Shown here piece after piece: positions 1 through 6,954 of a DNA stretch of 14,472 nt. The notes beneath the pieces are model-generated. The model made no database searches, had not been told where the DNA came from, and was given only the letters and a program-made list of their open reading frames with translations. How positions within the stretch are numbered: the first letter of the stretch is position 1; every line of letters begins with the position of its first letter. The position numbers and the translations under genes were made by a program. The stretch comes from JAWWPY01 sp036394075 (GTDB lineage Bacteria; Actinomycetota; Actinomycetes; Streptosporangiales; Streptosporangiaceae): positions 1-14,472 of the forward strand of contig DASWFT010000214.1 of assembly GCA_036394075.1 (NCBI GenBank), written 5' to 3'.

Positions 1-1
1 C

Positions 2-175
2 GTCAACCTCGTGGCCGTCATCGTCATTGCCCGGCTCACGGTCTCCGGGTTCGCCTCCGTGTGGTGCGGGTGGGCGGCCGTGTCCAGCGGCGCCATCACG
101 CTGCACTGCCGCTTCGCCAAGCCCCATCCGCACCGCGCCCGGTCCGCGGCTGACGACCTTATTTCCACCGGCTGA
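2..175 (+). CDS. C-terminal tail of an integral membrane protein (partial)
   Basis: The frame beginning at base 2 is open from the window edge to a TGA at 173-175, giving 57 residues. Its first part is strongly hydrophobic (V-N-L-V-A-V-I-V-I-A, then G-F-A-S-V-W-C-G-W-A-A-V-S-S-G-A-I-T-L), which fits one or two membrane segments. It ends in a basic, hydrophilic tail (R-F-A-K-P-H-P-H-R-A-R) of the kind that closes cytoplasmically ending transporters. The pattern of a last helix followed by a short basic tail would suit a MATE-like or other multi-pass transporter, but the fragment is too short to name a family. The gene starts outside the window. The reading frame is well supported; the function is not known. 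Confidence 0.5.
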   Translation, partial: VNLVAVIVIARLTVSGFASVWCGWAAVSSGAITLHCRFAKPHPHRARSAADDLISTG

Positions 176-596
176 TCGGTACTCCGCGGCCCGTCCCCGG
201 CAAACGGCCTGCGCTCGGCGTCAAAGAACAACGTCAAGAGGCCCAATGGTCGGCCCGCCGGGGACCGGGTGGCGCAGTTCTCACCGGCCGGTCCACGGCG
301 GACCCCCGGGTCCCGTCGGCTGCTGATCTCACAGCGGCGACTGGTCCCGGTAGCTGCGATCTGGTCATCGTGCCTGGCCGGCGCCGGTCCGTATGTGAAA
401 AACTCCGGATCCTGCTGCCTCCGCCATTTTTGACGGGGTGCAGCTGCCGGGTTCCGGAGCAATATCACCATATTACCTTCCGGCGATATCCATGTCCATG
501 GTGTGCAACTTTCACCCCCTGCGACTGGCTATAGCGGAGCTATCGCAGGTCAGGCTGTCGTCGCGACCTTCCAGGCGTAGCTGCGGGGCGCTCTCG
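176..596. other. Intergenic stretch without a supported gene
   Basis: No frame here gives protein-like composition with a ribosome binding site. Visible structure includes a short GC palindrome around 303-316 (cggacccccgggtcccg) and a hairpin-capable inverted repeat at 519-548, with arms CTGCGA and TCGCAG around an A/T-containing centre. An AT-richer patch lies at about 460-495, unusual for this window, and may be promoter-proximal DNA. The hairpin near 310 could end transcription of the membrane protein upstream, but it has no U-tract. Confidence 0.4.
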
Positions 597-624
597 TTGA
601 CAGCGGATGAGGTGCTCGTAGGGT
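597..624 (+). promoter_or_regulatory. Possible sigma-70-like promoter ahead of the secreted-protein pseudogene
   Basis: A perfect -35 hexamer TTGACA (597-602) is followed after 16 bases by TAGGGT (619-624), which fits the loose TANNNT -10 of high-GC actinobacteria. It lies about 105 bases before the ATG at 731. The spacing and the -35 box are good; the -10 is only fair. The assignment rests on pattern alone. Confidence 0.4.
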
Positions 625-730
625 CAGGGCGACCGGCCGGATCCGGCGGCCAGGCCCGGCGTTTGGGAGCTGCCGCCGGGTTTCGTTCGGCCGGAAAGAA
701 AATGCCGCACGGCGAAAGGACCCCAGACTC

Positions 731-1298
731 ATGGACACATGCCTGCGGGGGTCAAAGGAACCGGCGGCACACCGTCGGCGGCGCATCCTCCCTTGCTCAT
801 CTCGGCGGCCGTGGCCGTATTGCCCGCCGTGACGCTTCAGTCGGCCGCGCACGCGGCGCCGTCGCCGAATGGCGAGTTCGACTACGCCGAGGCTGGCCCC
901 GAAGGCCGGGCTGGTGGCCAAGATCACCTCTACCTCCTACGCGCTGACCGGGCTCGCCGCCGGCACGCCGTATGCCTACGTGGTCGAGGCGGTCGACAGT
1001 CAGGGCCGGACCTCCCAGTTCGCGCCGCCCGCCACGTTCTACACCGGCACGCCAAGCGGTGGTGGCACTCCGACGCCGACGCCCTCTGTGACGCCCACAG
1101 TGACCCCGACGCCTACGGTGACCCCGACGCCTACAGTGACCCCGACCCCCTCGGTGACGCCGACGCCCACGGTGGCCCCAACCCCAACGGTCACGCCGAC
1201 GCCGACGCCAACCGTGTCGGGGGCGCTGTCCTGCTCGGCCACGTATGCGCTGGTGAATTCGTGGCCCAGCTGCCCCCAGGCGGTCGGCCGCCGCGGGG
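731..1298 (+). pseudogene. Remnant of a secreted modular carbohydrate-binding protein (signal peptide, FN3, Thr-Pro linker, CBM2 stub)
   Basis: An ATG at 731 has a good ribosome binding site (AAAGGA, 715-720, 10 bases upstream) and opens a basic n-region ending in RRR. That frame stops near 830. The hydrophobic core (L-L-I-S-A-A-V-A-V-L-P-A-V-T-L) and an A-x-A cleavage site (S-A-A-H-A-A) continue in the next frame, at about 793-860. From about 900 the original frame resumes with the C-terminal half of a fibronectin type III domain (GLAAGTPYAYVVEAVDSQG). A Thr-Pro linker follows, then G-A-L-S-C-S-A-T-Y-A-L-V-N-S-W-P-S, which matches the start of a family 2 carbohydrate-binding module. The usual W-P-x-G-F-Q-A reads W-P-S-C-P-Q-A, and the module breaks off where the methyltransferase gene ends. 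In actinobacteria FN3-linker-CBM2 arrays belong to secreted cellulases, chitinases or LPMOs. The catalytic domain and the first half of FN3 are missing. I infer internal deletion plus at least two frameshifts and loss of the 3' end; sequencing error alone would not explain the missing domains. Confidence 0.7.
1067..1216 (+). repeat. Thr-Pro/Val linker repeat (about 18-bp unit)
   Basis: In the FN3 frame these bases encode about 50 residues of iterated T-P-T-P-T-V or T-P-S-V, with an underlying 18-bp unit resembling gtgaccccgacgcctacg. Such Pro-Thr linkers separate FN3 or catalytic domains from carbohydrate-binding modules in secreted actinobacterial enzymes. The repeat also creates spurious open frames on both strands, Gly-Val-rich on the complement and Asp-Ala-Pro-rich in the adjacent plus frame. 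Tandem units of this kind are prone to slippage. Confidence 0.85.
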
Positions 1299-2342
1299 TT
1301 ACGCTCGCCGGAACTCCACGATGTGCCAGGGCATCACGTCCTCAAGCGGAGTATCGCGGGCGAACGTGTAGCCCTCGGCGGCCATCAGGGACTGGAGTTC
1401 TTCGAGCGTGCGCTCCCTGCCGCCTTCCACCACCATCATGAGCAGATCCATCGTGTGCGCCAGCGAGGGACGGGGGGGCGAAGGCAGCAGGAGCCCGACC
1501 ACGAGCAGCGTGCCGCCCGGGCGGCTGGCCCGTTGGCAGTTAGCGACGATCCGCCGGGCGTCATCGTCTTCCCAGTCGTGCAGCACGTTGCTGACGACGT
1601 ACAGATCGCCGTCGGGCACATGGTCGAAGAAATCGCCCGCGACGATCTCCACGCGGCCGGCAAGGCCGGCCGCGGCCAATACGGCTGGTGCCTCGGCTAG
1701 TGCCTCAGCCCGGTCGAACAGCACTCCCCGCGCGCCCGGCGCGGCGCCGAGCAGGTACGCCAGCAGCGTCCCTCTGCTGCCGCCGACATCGACGATCCGC
1801 TCCGCGGCAGGCGGCGCGTAGCCTTCCGCGGCGATCCGCCCGACCAGTGCGGACGTGACCTGGCTCATGGCGCGGGCGAACCAGGTGGCGTCGTCGGGAT
1901 GCCGCTCGAAGTACTCCCATGTTCCCCCGGGCATGGCGGGGTCCACCGGGTCTCCGGTCTTGACGATCTCGGCCAGGCGGCCGAATCCCTGCCAGATCGG
2001 CGGCGTCAGGAATCCGACGGCCACGCTCCGCATCGACCCGACGGCATCCGTCCGCAACCGCGATCCCATCCCGGTCAGCGCGAATCTCCCCTGCCCATCC
2101 TGCGTCACCAGGCCGTATACGGTCGCGGCGGCCAGCAGCCTGCCGAGCGGGCCGGGTGCCGCCCCGGTGGCGGAGGCCAGGTCCGCTGCCGTCCGCGCGG
2201 TCTCACCCAGATGGTCGGGTATGGCCAGGAGCGCTAAGACCCGGGCCACCTGGGCCGCTGCGTACCCGTCAAGTAACCGTGCCAGCTGGTGGCCCTCGTC
2301 GTCGTCAACCGCCGCGGCGAGATGCGACACCTCGTCAGCCAT
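1299..2342 (-). CDS. SAM-dependent O-methyltransferase (Methyltransf_2 family)
   Basis: The 347-residue product has the layout of the plant-COMT-like O-methyltransferases common in actinobacterial secondary metabolism. An N-terminal helical dimerisation/winged-helix domain (about 15-100) precedes a Rossmann methyltransferase domain. SAM-binding motif I is D-V-G-G-S-R-G (185-191), the acidic residue after strand 2 is in L-F-D-R (208-211), and a G-D-F-F-D motif lies at 236-240. N-V-L-H-D-W at 252-257 carries His255, which by family knowledge is the general base that deprotonates the hydroxyl acceptor. The full set of motifs suggests an active enzyme. The ATG at 2342 has a purine-rich site (GGGAAGGG) just upstream. 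The gene follows the MFS exporter gene on the same strand after 107 bases, so the two may be co-transcribed. The substrate is unknown; a small phenolic or polyketide-like molecule is more typical than a peptide. Confidence 0.9.
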   Translation of the reverse strand: MADEVSHLAAAVDDDEGHQLARLLDGYAAAQVARVLALLAIPDHLGETARTAADLASATGAAPGPLGRLLAAATVYGLVTQDGQGRFALTGMGSRLRTDAVGSMRSVAVGFLTPPIWQGFGRLAEIVKTGDPVDPAMPGGTWEYFERHPDDATWFARAMSQVTSALVGRIAAEGYAPPAAERIVDVGGSRGTLLAYLLGAAPGARGVLFDRAEALAEAPAVLAAAGLAGRVEIVAGDFFDHVPDGDLYVVSNVLHDWEDDDARRIVANCQRASRPGGTLLVVGLLLPSPPRPSLAHTMDLLMMVVEGGRERTLEELQSLMAAEGYTFARDTPLEDVMPWHIVEFRRA

Positions 2343-2449
2343 GGCCTACCCTTCCCGGCACGTAGCTAAGGCTCCATTAAAAGCGCCCATCCGCCAGGGC
2401 GCCGATCGGGACCATGGTGACACGCGATGCCCGCCGCGTCGAGGAGAAA

Positions 2450-3817
2450 CTACGGCGCCACATCGCCGGCTGGGTTCCCGACCGCGGCCTGGTTCCGCCG
2501 CCGCAGTGGCTCTGTGCTGGCGGGTACCAGCAGGAAGCACGTCGCAATGAGCAAAGCCACCATGGCATGGCGCGTGCCCCATTGCTCGTAAAGAATTCCG
2601 CCGAGCGCCGGGCCCACGGCCAGCGCGCCAAATGATGTCACCCGGTCGACGCTCATCACCCGCGCCAGCATCGTCTCCGCAGCGTGGCGGACGACAAATG
2701 TATTGAGCGCTATGTTGCCCAGCGCACCGGTGAATCCCAGGACGGCCATCGCGGCGGCCACGGCGAGGAAGGACCTTCCGCCCGACAGGGCCAGCACGCC
2801 GAACGTCGCAGTCCAGGCCCACATCTGGATCCGCAGTAGGGAGTATTCGACCAGCCGGAACAGCCGGGAAGCCGCTGCGGATCCGAGTGCGCCGCCCGCG
2901 CCGGATGCGGCCAGCACGATGCCGATCGTCAGGGAGGACAGGTGCTGGCTGTGCGCCTGGGCGAGGAACACCATCATCAGCGCCTGGCCGATAAGCGTGG
3001 TACCTGCGCCCAGCGACAGCCCGATGCCGGCGAAGGGATTCTTGCGCAGCCAGTGGAGACACTCGTGAATTTCGGAGCCCAGATGCCTGCCAGCCGCCCG
3101 GCCTGGTCGGCTGGCGCCTCGCCGGAAAGGATTCGAGCGCAGCCGGTTGAGTCCCAGGCAAGTTTTGCCGCCTAGGTACCTGCCAGCCGCCTGGCAAGCT
3201 CGGCTGACGCCTCGCCTGTCTCCGACTTGCGTGAGGACTGTAACGGAAACGGCGAATGAGAATACGTCGGCGAGGAAAGGCAGGACGCGCCACACGCCGA
3301 AGAAGACCGCACCGAGCGGCCGGCCGACCAGAATTACCAGATGGGTCCAAGCCTCGGTCCTGGCGAGCGCCGATGTCACCTGCTCCGGCTCGACGACAGA
3401 GCGGACGAGGCGCCGCTCGGCGAGTACGGAAAATACTTCAAGAACCTGCTCGGTGGCGCCCAGGGTCACCAGTCCCGGCACACTCAGCCGGTGTAGCGCG
3501 AGTGCCACGACTATGGCCGCGACCGCGGCACCCTGGCCAAATTGGCTGAGGAGCATCGCGCGCCGCGGAGCCCATCTGTCCACGAGCGCGCCAGCGGGAA
3601 GATAGACGAGGATGCTGGGCGCGATGGTCGCAAAGCAGGCCCAGCCAGCTACCACAGGCGAGCCAGTCAGGGCAAGGACAAGCAATGGATAGGCAATGGC
3701 CGAGACGCGGCTGCCGAGCATAGAGACAGAGGAGCCGCTCAGGAGAAGCCGGAAGTCCCGGTTCCGCCGCAGCGGGGTCGTCGTGCCAGCGTCTCTGGTG
3801 GCTGTGATGGCCCGCAT
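2450..3817 (-). CDS. MFS transporter (EntS/MFS_3-like exporter) with duplicated central loop
   Basis: The 455-residue product shows the MFS pattern: a hydrophilic N-terminus with R-N-R-D-F-R-L-L-L, successive hydrophobic helices, and motif A between helices 2 and 3 (G-A-L-V-D-R-W-A-P-R-R, about 76-86). The helix signatures and the L-R-x-N-P-F motif before helix 7 resemble the enterobactin-exporter-like MFS_3 group, which exports siderophores, macrolides and other small molecules. The central cytoplasmic loop is unusual. Residues 201-231 and 232-262 are tandem copies (17 of 31 identical), each ending in R-x-N-P-F, from a 93-bp duplication. The second copy connects normally into helix 7, so the protein is probably still made as a longer-than-usual member. 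The ATG at 3817 was chosen because it precedes the conserved N-terminal segment; its ribosome binding site is weak (AGGGAC). The O-methyltransferase gene lies downstream on the same strand. The cargo is unknown. Confidence 0.88.
   Translation of the reverse strand: MRAITATRDAGTTTPLRRNRDFRLLLSGSSVSMLGSRVSAIAYPLLVLALTGSPVVAGWACFATIAPSILVYLPAGALVDRWAPRRAMLLSQFGQGAAVAAIVVALALHRLSVPGLVTLGATEQVLEVFSVLAERRLVRSVVEPEQVTSALARTEAWTHLVILVGRPLGAVFFGVWRVLPFLADVFSFAVSVTVLTQVGDRRGVSRACQAAGRYLGGKTCLGLNRLRSNPFRRGASRPGRAAGRHLGSEIHECLHWLRKNPFAGIGLSLGAGTTLIGQALMMVFLAQAHSQHLSSLTIGIVLAASGAGGALGSAAASRLFRLVEYSLLRIQMWAWTATFGVLALSGGRSFLAVAAAMAVLGFTGALGNIALNTFVVRHAAETMLARVMSVDRVTSFGALAVGPALGGILYEQWGTRHAMVALLIATCFLLVPASTEPLRRRNQAAVGNPAGDVAP
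3032..3217 (-). repeat. 93-bp in-frame tandem duplication inside the MFS gene
   Basis: Two direct copies with a period of exactly 93 bp occupy 3125-3217 and 3032-3124. Both contain blocks such as TACCTGCCAGCCGCCTGG / TGCCTGCCAGCCGCCCGG (plus strand), GCGCAGCC and GACGCCTCG / GGCGCCTCG. The copies have diverged at both DNA and protein level, so this is an old event and not an assembly artefact. The period is a multiple of three and keeps the frame. Confidence 0.9.
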
Positions 3818-3860
3818 TGGTGCCCAAACGTCCCTAACTGTACGGTGCTCGCCGGATGGG

Positions 3861-3884
3861 AGCCGGTCTTCGTAAGACCCGGCT
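3861..3884 (-). promoter_or_regulatory. Hairpin in the MFS leader region
   Basis: AGCCGG-TCTT (3861-3870) pairs with AAGA-CCGGCT (3874-3877 and 3879-3884) around a 3-base loop with one bulged C. It lies 44 to 67 bases upstream of the MFS start codon, so it would be in the 5' leader if transcription starts near the inverted repeat at 3893-3906. No U-tract follows. It could act as a leader structure or be incidental. Confidence 0.4.
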
Positions 3885-3892
3885 CTGTAACG

Positions 3893-3906
3893 GAAACTCT
3901 AGTTTC
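3893..3906. promoter_or_regulatory. Operator-like inverted repeat GAAACT-CT-AGTTTC
   Basis: A perfect 6-bp inverted repeat with a 2-bp centre sits 76 bp upstream of the MFS start codon, in the divergent region. This size and the AAACT/AGTTT arms resemble sites bound by TetR-family repressors, which often control adjacent MFS exporters. No regulator gene is visible next to it in the window. The assignment is inference from position and symmetry. Confidence 0.45.
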
Positions 3907-4384
3907 GCGGTGAGTCGCGAGATGTAATTCAACTATGCTTCGTCTGAGTTGCACTGGGACTCTGGCGACGTCTGGTTTACATCGCGTCGGTTACTTTGGC
4001 AGCCTGTCCGCTGCGTATCAGGCGGGTTTCGCATTTTCTGGAGGAACGCGGCCGATCGGGCCGGGACGTTGCATGCGCCAGCCTCTCATATCAGCGGAGC
4101 CCCTTGAGGCCCGGTGCCCTTGTTCGGACCCATCGACCTCTACCACAGGACGGTTACAGCCGGCCCGTATCACGATGAAGTGCAGCGAGTTGTGAATTGA
4201 CTCGTTATCGAACCGTGCCCTGGCCTGGCGGTCCGCACGGTGACCGGCCTGGGAAGCGTCCGGACGGCGTCACGCCGTTGGGTAAGGAACACCGAGGTGC
4301 GCTCAGGCTGGAGCCGTGCCGTTGCGTCCGGCCACGGGTGGCGGACAGGCCTGCCGCCGGGCGGAGCCGGGTTGGCGACGATCT

Positions 4385-5635
4385 ATGTCGGATCGACACG
4401 TATGGTTCAATCCGAGTATGGGAACGGAAGCTGGATCCGAATGGCCGGCGACGCTCGACGTTCCGGCCCTCATGGCCGGTGGCTGGCGTCCCGTTCCCTT
4501 CCGCGAGTTCATCGTCAAGATCCACAGCAGGTGTGATCTGGCCTGTGACTACTGCTACATGTACGAAATGGCCGATCAGTCGTGGCGCGATCAGCCACGC
4601 CGGATGTCACCTGAGATCGCGGAACGCACGGCGATGCGCATCGGCGAGCACGCTCGCGCGCACAGACTCACGGATGTTGCGTTAATTCTGCACGGCGGAG
4701 AGCCGTTGCTCGCAGGCCGGGACCTGATCTCTGGCCTGGTGACCGGTGTCCGGGAGGCTGTCGGCCCAACTGTGGCGGTCGATGCCAGTGTGCAGACAAA
4801 CGCAGTCGGTCTGGACGATTCCTACCTGCGCCTATTGGATGAACTTGGCATCCGGGTAGGAGTGAGCCTGGATGGCACCGCTGGCGCGCACGACCGGCAC
4901 CGGCGTTTTGCGAGCGGCCGGGGCAGCCATGCGGCGGTGACGGCCGGGTTGCGGCGCTTAACCGACGTGAGCTACCGCCACCTCTTCAGTGGACTGCTCT
5001 GCACGATTGACCTGCGCAACGACCCAATAAGCAGCTACGAGGCGCTGGTCGTCTTCGAGCCGCCCAAGATCGACTTTCTGCTGCCGCACGGAACATGGAC
5101 GTCGCCACCACCGGGGCGAATACCAGGCGCAGCCGAAACGCCCTATGCGGACTGGCTGATTACGGTCTTCGACGACTGGTACCCCGCCCCGCGAACCCGG
5201 ATCCGGCTCTTTGAGGAGATCATGCACGTGATCCTGGGCGGGAGGTCGGCGACCGAGATGATCGGCCTGGAGCCGTCGACGGTCGTCGTCATCGAGACCG
5301 ATGGTGCGATCGAGCAGGCTGACACGCTGAAGGCGGCATATCACGGGGCACCGCAGACTGGACTGCACGTGGCCCGCGATCGGCTCGATGCCGCGCTGCT
5401 GCTCCCCGGAGTCGCTGCCTTGCAACTCGGAGAACGGGCGCTGTCCGCGGAATGCCAGGCGTGCCGAATCCGGCGCGTCTGCGGTGGCGGTCTTTACGCT
5501 CACCGCTACCGCGCCGGTACAGGTTTCGCCAACCCATCCGTCTATTGCCCGGATCTGATGCGTCTCATCGACCACATCCGAGACAGAGTCCAGGACGATA
5601 TCAGCGCTCGGCTGGCGAAGATGGAGACGTCATGA
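4385..5635 (+). CDS. fxsB: FxsB-type radical SAM/SPASM peptide maturase
   Basis: The 416-residue product contains the radical SAM cluster motif C50-D-L-A-C54-D-Y-C57 inside the segment F-R-E-F-I-V-K-I-H-S-R-C typical of FxsB, followed by L-H-G-G-E-P-L-L and the D-A-S-V-Q-T-N strand. A C-terminal SPASM region carries auxiliary-cluster cysteines C357, C360, C366 and C388 (A-E-C-Q-A-C-R-I-R-R-V-C-G-G-G ... Y-C-P). Enzymes of this group use SAM and iron-sulfur clusters to crosslink an aromatic side chain to a nearby backbone-proximal carbon in the precursor C-terminus, forming a cyclophane; here the substrate would be FxsA at 9756. The protein ends soon after SPASM and lacks the inactivated metallohydrolase-like extension of long FxsB forms. 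Instead, a separate HExxH gene overlaps its stop codon by ATGA. The start is uncertain: ATG 4385, ATG 4418 and GTG 4316 are in frame, and none has a strong Shine-Dalgarno sequence. Confidence 0.93.
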   Translation: MSDRHVWFNPSMGTEAGSEWPATLDVPALMAGGWRPVPFREFIVKIHSRCDLACDYCYMYEMADQSWRDQPRRMSPEIAERTAMRIGEHARAHRLTDVALILHGGEPLLAGRDLISGLVTGVREAVGPTVAVDASVQTNAVGLDDSYLRLLDELGIRVGVSLDGTAGAHDRHRRFASGRGSHAAVTAGLRRLTDVSYRHLFSGLLCTIDLRNDPISSYEALVVFEPPKIDFLLPHGTWTSPPPGRIPGAAETPYADWLITVFDDWYPAPRTRIRLFEEIMHVILGGRSATEMIGLEPSTVVVIETDGAIEQADTLKAAYHGAPQTGLHVARDRLDAALLLPGVAALQLGERALSAECQACRIRRVCGGGLYAHRYRAGTGFANPSVYCPDLMRLIDHIRDRVQDDISARLAKMETS

Positions 5636-6939
5636 GCCTTCGGCATCACAGCGTGCCCAAGCACGTGTTCGATGCGCTTGCGGTCGGTGGTGGCGGAGCC
5701 GTTGCCGTCGGCGAACTGGCCTCGGCGCAATTCAGCAAGGTCATGCTCTTGCTGCGCGGTGTGCTCGCCACCGCACAGGCCTTTGGTCATGAGCAGGTGG
5801 AACTCGCCCGCCGCGGCTATGACCTCCTTGCCGCTGCCCAGCGCCATGATCCTGCGGCTGCCAACGCGGTGATTGGGCATCCTTCCGTGGGGGCGTGGGC
5901 ATTGCGCACCATGCGTGGGCTACGCGGCGATCCGGCGATCCCCGGCGCCGAGCCGGCTGGGCTGTGCGCGGTGGCTGCCGCAGCAGCGATCCGAGCCGGG
6001 CTGCCCATGAATATTGGGGTGCGAGCGATCGGGGAAGGCGTCATGTTGCCATCCCTGGGTGCCGCCATCGTGGGCGGCGGAAACGCCGTAGTACGGAGCG
6101 CCGCGAGCGATACCGAAGTGGCGTCGGATGCCAGGCGGGTCACGCTGCCAAGAGACCCGCACCAGGATGCGCCGGGCTGGCACGCACTACGCTGCATCCG
6201 GGCCGGGTCACTCGAAATTCTGATCGATGATCTGGACCCGTTCCGCATGCCTGCCGCGACCAACACCACGACCCGCCTACACGCCGTCGAGGTGGATAAT
6301 TGGGCCGCGGTCTTCCAAGAAGCATGGCCGTTACTGGAACAGCACCATCCGGTCATCGCTGAAGAGGTCGCTGCTGCGATCACGGTGGTCGTTCCGCTCG
6401 CTTCGTCAACGCACGGCCAGATCAGCTCAAGCTCGTCGGAGAACTTCGGCGCCATCGCGCTGTCGGAGCCGCCTGACGCCTGTACCCTCGCGGCCACGCT
6501 TGCGCACGAGGTGCAGCATCTCAAGCTGTCCGGGCTACTCGACATCGTGACGCTGACCTTGCCCGACGATGAGCGTCGCTTTTACGCACCGTGGCGGGGT
6601 GACCCCCGGCCCATCAGTGGCCTGCTCCAAGGCGCCTACGCCTACCTTGGTGTGAGCGGGTTCTGGCGACGGCAGCGCCGTCTGGAGGAGGGCGCTGCAG
6701 GGATTCGTGCGCACGCGGAGTTTGCCCGGTGGCGAGCGGGCGCCGCGCTGGTCGTTGAGACGCTCCGGTCTAGCGGTCACCTCACGCCGGCCGGGCTGGA
6801 CTTCGTTCACGGGATGGCCCGGACGCTGAGGACCTGGCAGGATGAACCGGTCCCGGAGGAGGCCCTGGCACTGGCGCGCGAAGAGGCCGATGACCACCTG
6901 GCCCGCTGGCGCTCTAAGAACGGGCCGGTCCAGGTTTGA
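5632..6939 (+). CDS. HExxH motif peptide-modification protein (likely peptide beta-hydroxylase type)
   Basis: The ATG at 5632 overlaps the fxsB stop (ATGA) and has GGAG five bases upstream, so translation is probably coupled; the product has 435 residues. The signature is L-A-A-T-L-A-H-E-V-Q-H at 286-296, with H292 and H296 as metal ligands and E293 intact. It is followed by the family-typical block W-R-G-D-P-R-P-I-S-G-L-L-Q-G-A-Y-A (about 322-338). The N-terminal 250 residues are Ala/Gly-rich and helical, with no signal peptide or membrane helix. This is the HExxH family found beside FxsB-like and other radical SAM maturases. From memory, some members have been described as Fe(II)/2-oxoglutarate-dependent peptide beta-hydroxylases and not proteases; I cannot verify that for this one. 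A role as second tailoring enzyme on FxsA is inferred from the overlap. The 3' end is 15 bases from the end of convergent fxsT. Confidence 0.85.
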   Translation: MSLRHHSVPKHVFDALAVGGGGAVAVGELASAQFSKVMLLLRGVLATAQAFGHEQVELARRGYDLLAAAQRHDPAAANAVIGHPSVGAWALRTMRGLRGDPAIPGAEPAGLCAVAAAAAIRAGLPMNIGVRAIGEGVMLPSLGAAIVGGGNAVVRSAASDTEVASDARRVTLPRDPHQDAPGWHALRCIRAGSLEILIDDLDPFRMPAATNTTTRLHAVEVDNWAAVFQEAWPLLEQHHPVIAEEVAAAITVVVPLASSTHGQISSSSSENFGAIALSEPPDACTLAATLAHEVQHLKLSGLLDIVTLTLPDDERRFYAPWRGDPRPISGLLQGAYAYLGVSGFWRRQRRLEEGAAGIRAHAEFARWRAGAALVVETLRSSGHLTPAGLDFVHGMARTLRTWQDEPVPEEALALAREEADDHLARWRSKNGPVQV

Positions 6940-6954
6940 TGCTCCATGCCGGGA

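Larger units (their letters stand above)
3818..4384. other. Divergent intergenic region between the MFS gene and fxsB
   Basis: This 567-bp stretch separates two divergently transcribed genes. Its left part has a hairpin (3861-3884) and an operator-like inverted repeat (3893-3906). From about 3935 on, several frames are open for 60-86 codons, but none has a ribosome binding site with protein-like composition and none is recognised. One frame gives a fairly protein-like stretch ending near 4196 (L-F-G-P-I-D-L-Y-H-R-T-V-T-A-G-P-Y-H), so decayed coding sequence is possible. The fxsB promoter must lie here, but no clear -35/-10 pair was found; the TTGACT at 4197 lacks a good -10 partner. Confidence 0.4.

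Noticed and set aside
1039..1242. Minus-strand open frame with Gly-Val-rich, elastin-like repeats
   Set aside because: It is the complement of the Thr-Pro linker repeat and has no ribosome binding site or domain of its own.
4316..4384. N-terminal extension of FxsB from a GTG at 4316
   Set aside because: The extra residues (Gly/Arg/Ala-rich) do not resemble FxsB N-termini and no ribosome binding site precedes the GTG.
4197..4685. Plus-strand open frame of 162 codons overlapping the fxsB start
   Set aside because: It overlaps the conserved radical SAM motif in another frame and has Arg/Pro/Gly-rich composition typical of shadow frames in GC-rich DNA.
5452..5631. N-terminal extension of the HExxH protein into fxsB
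   Set aside because: The ATG at 5632 has GGAG at good spacing and gives the ATGA overlap; the extension would read fxsB SPASM codons in a second frame.
6505..6519. HEVQH as evidence for a zinc peptidase that removes the FxsA leader
   Set aside because: The surrounding W-R-G-D-P-R-P-I-S-G-L-L-Q-G-A-Y-A block belongs to the HExxH peptide-modification family, not to a known peptidase; proteolysis cannot be claimed from the motif alone.
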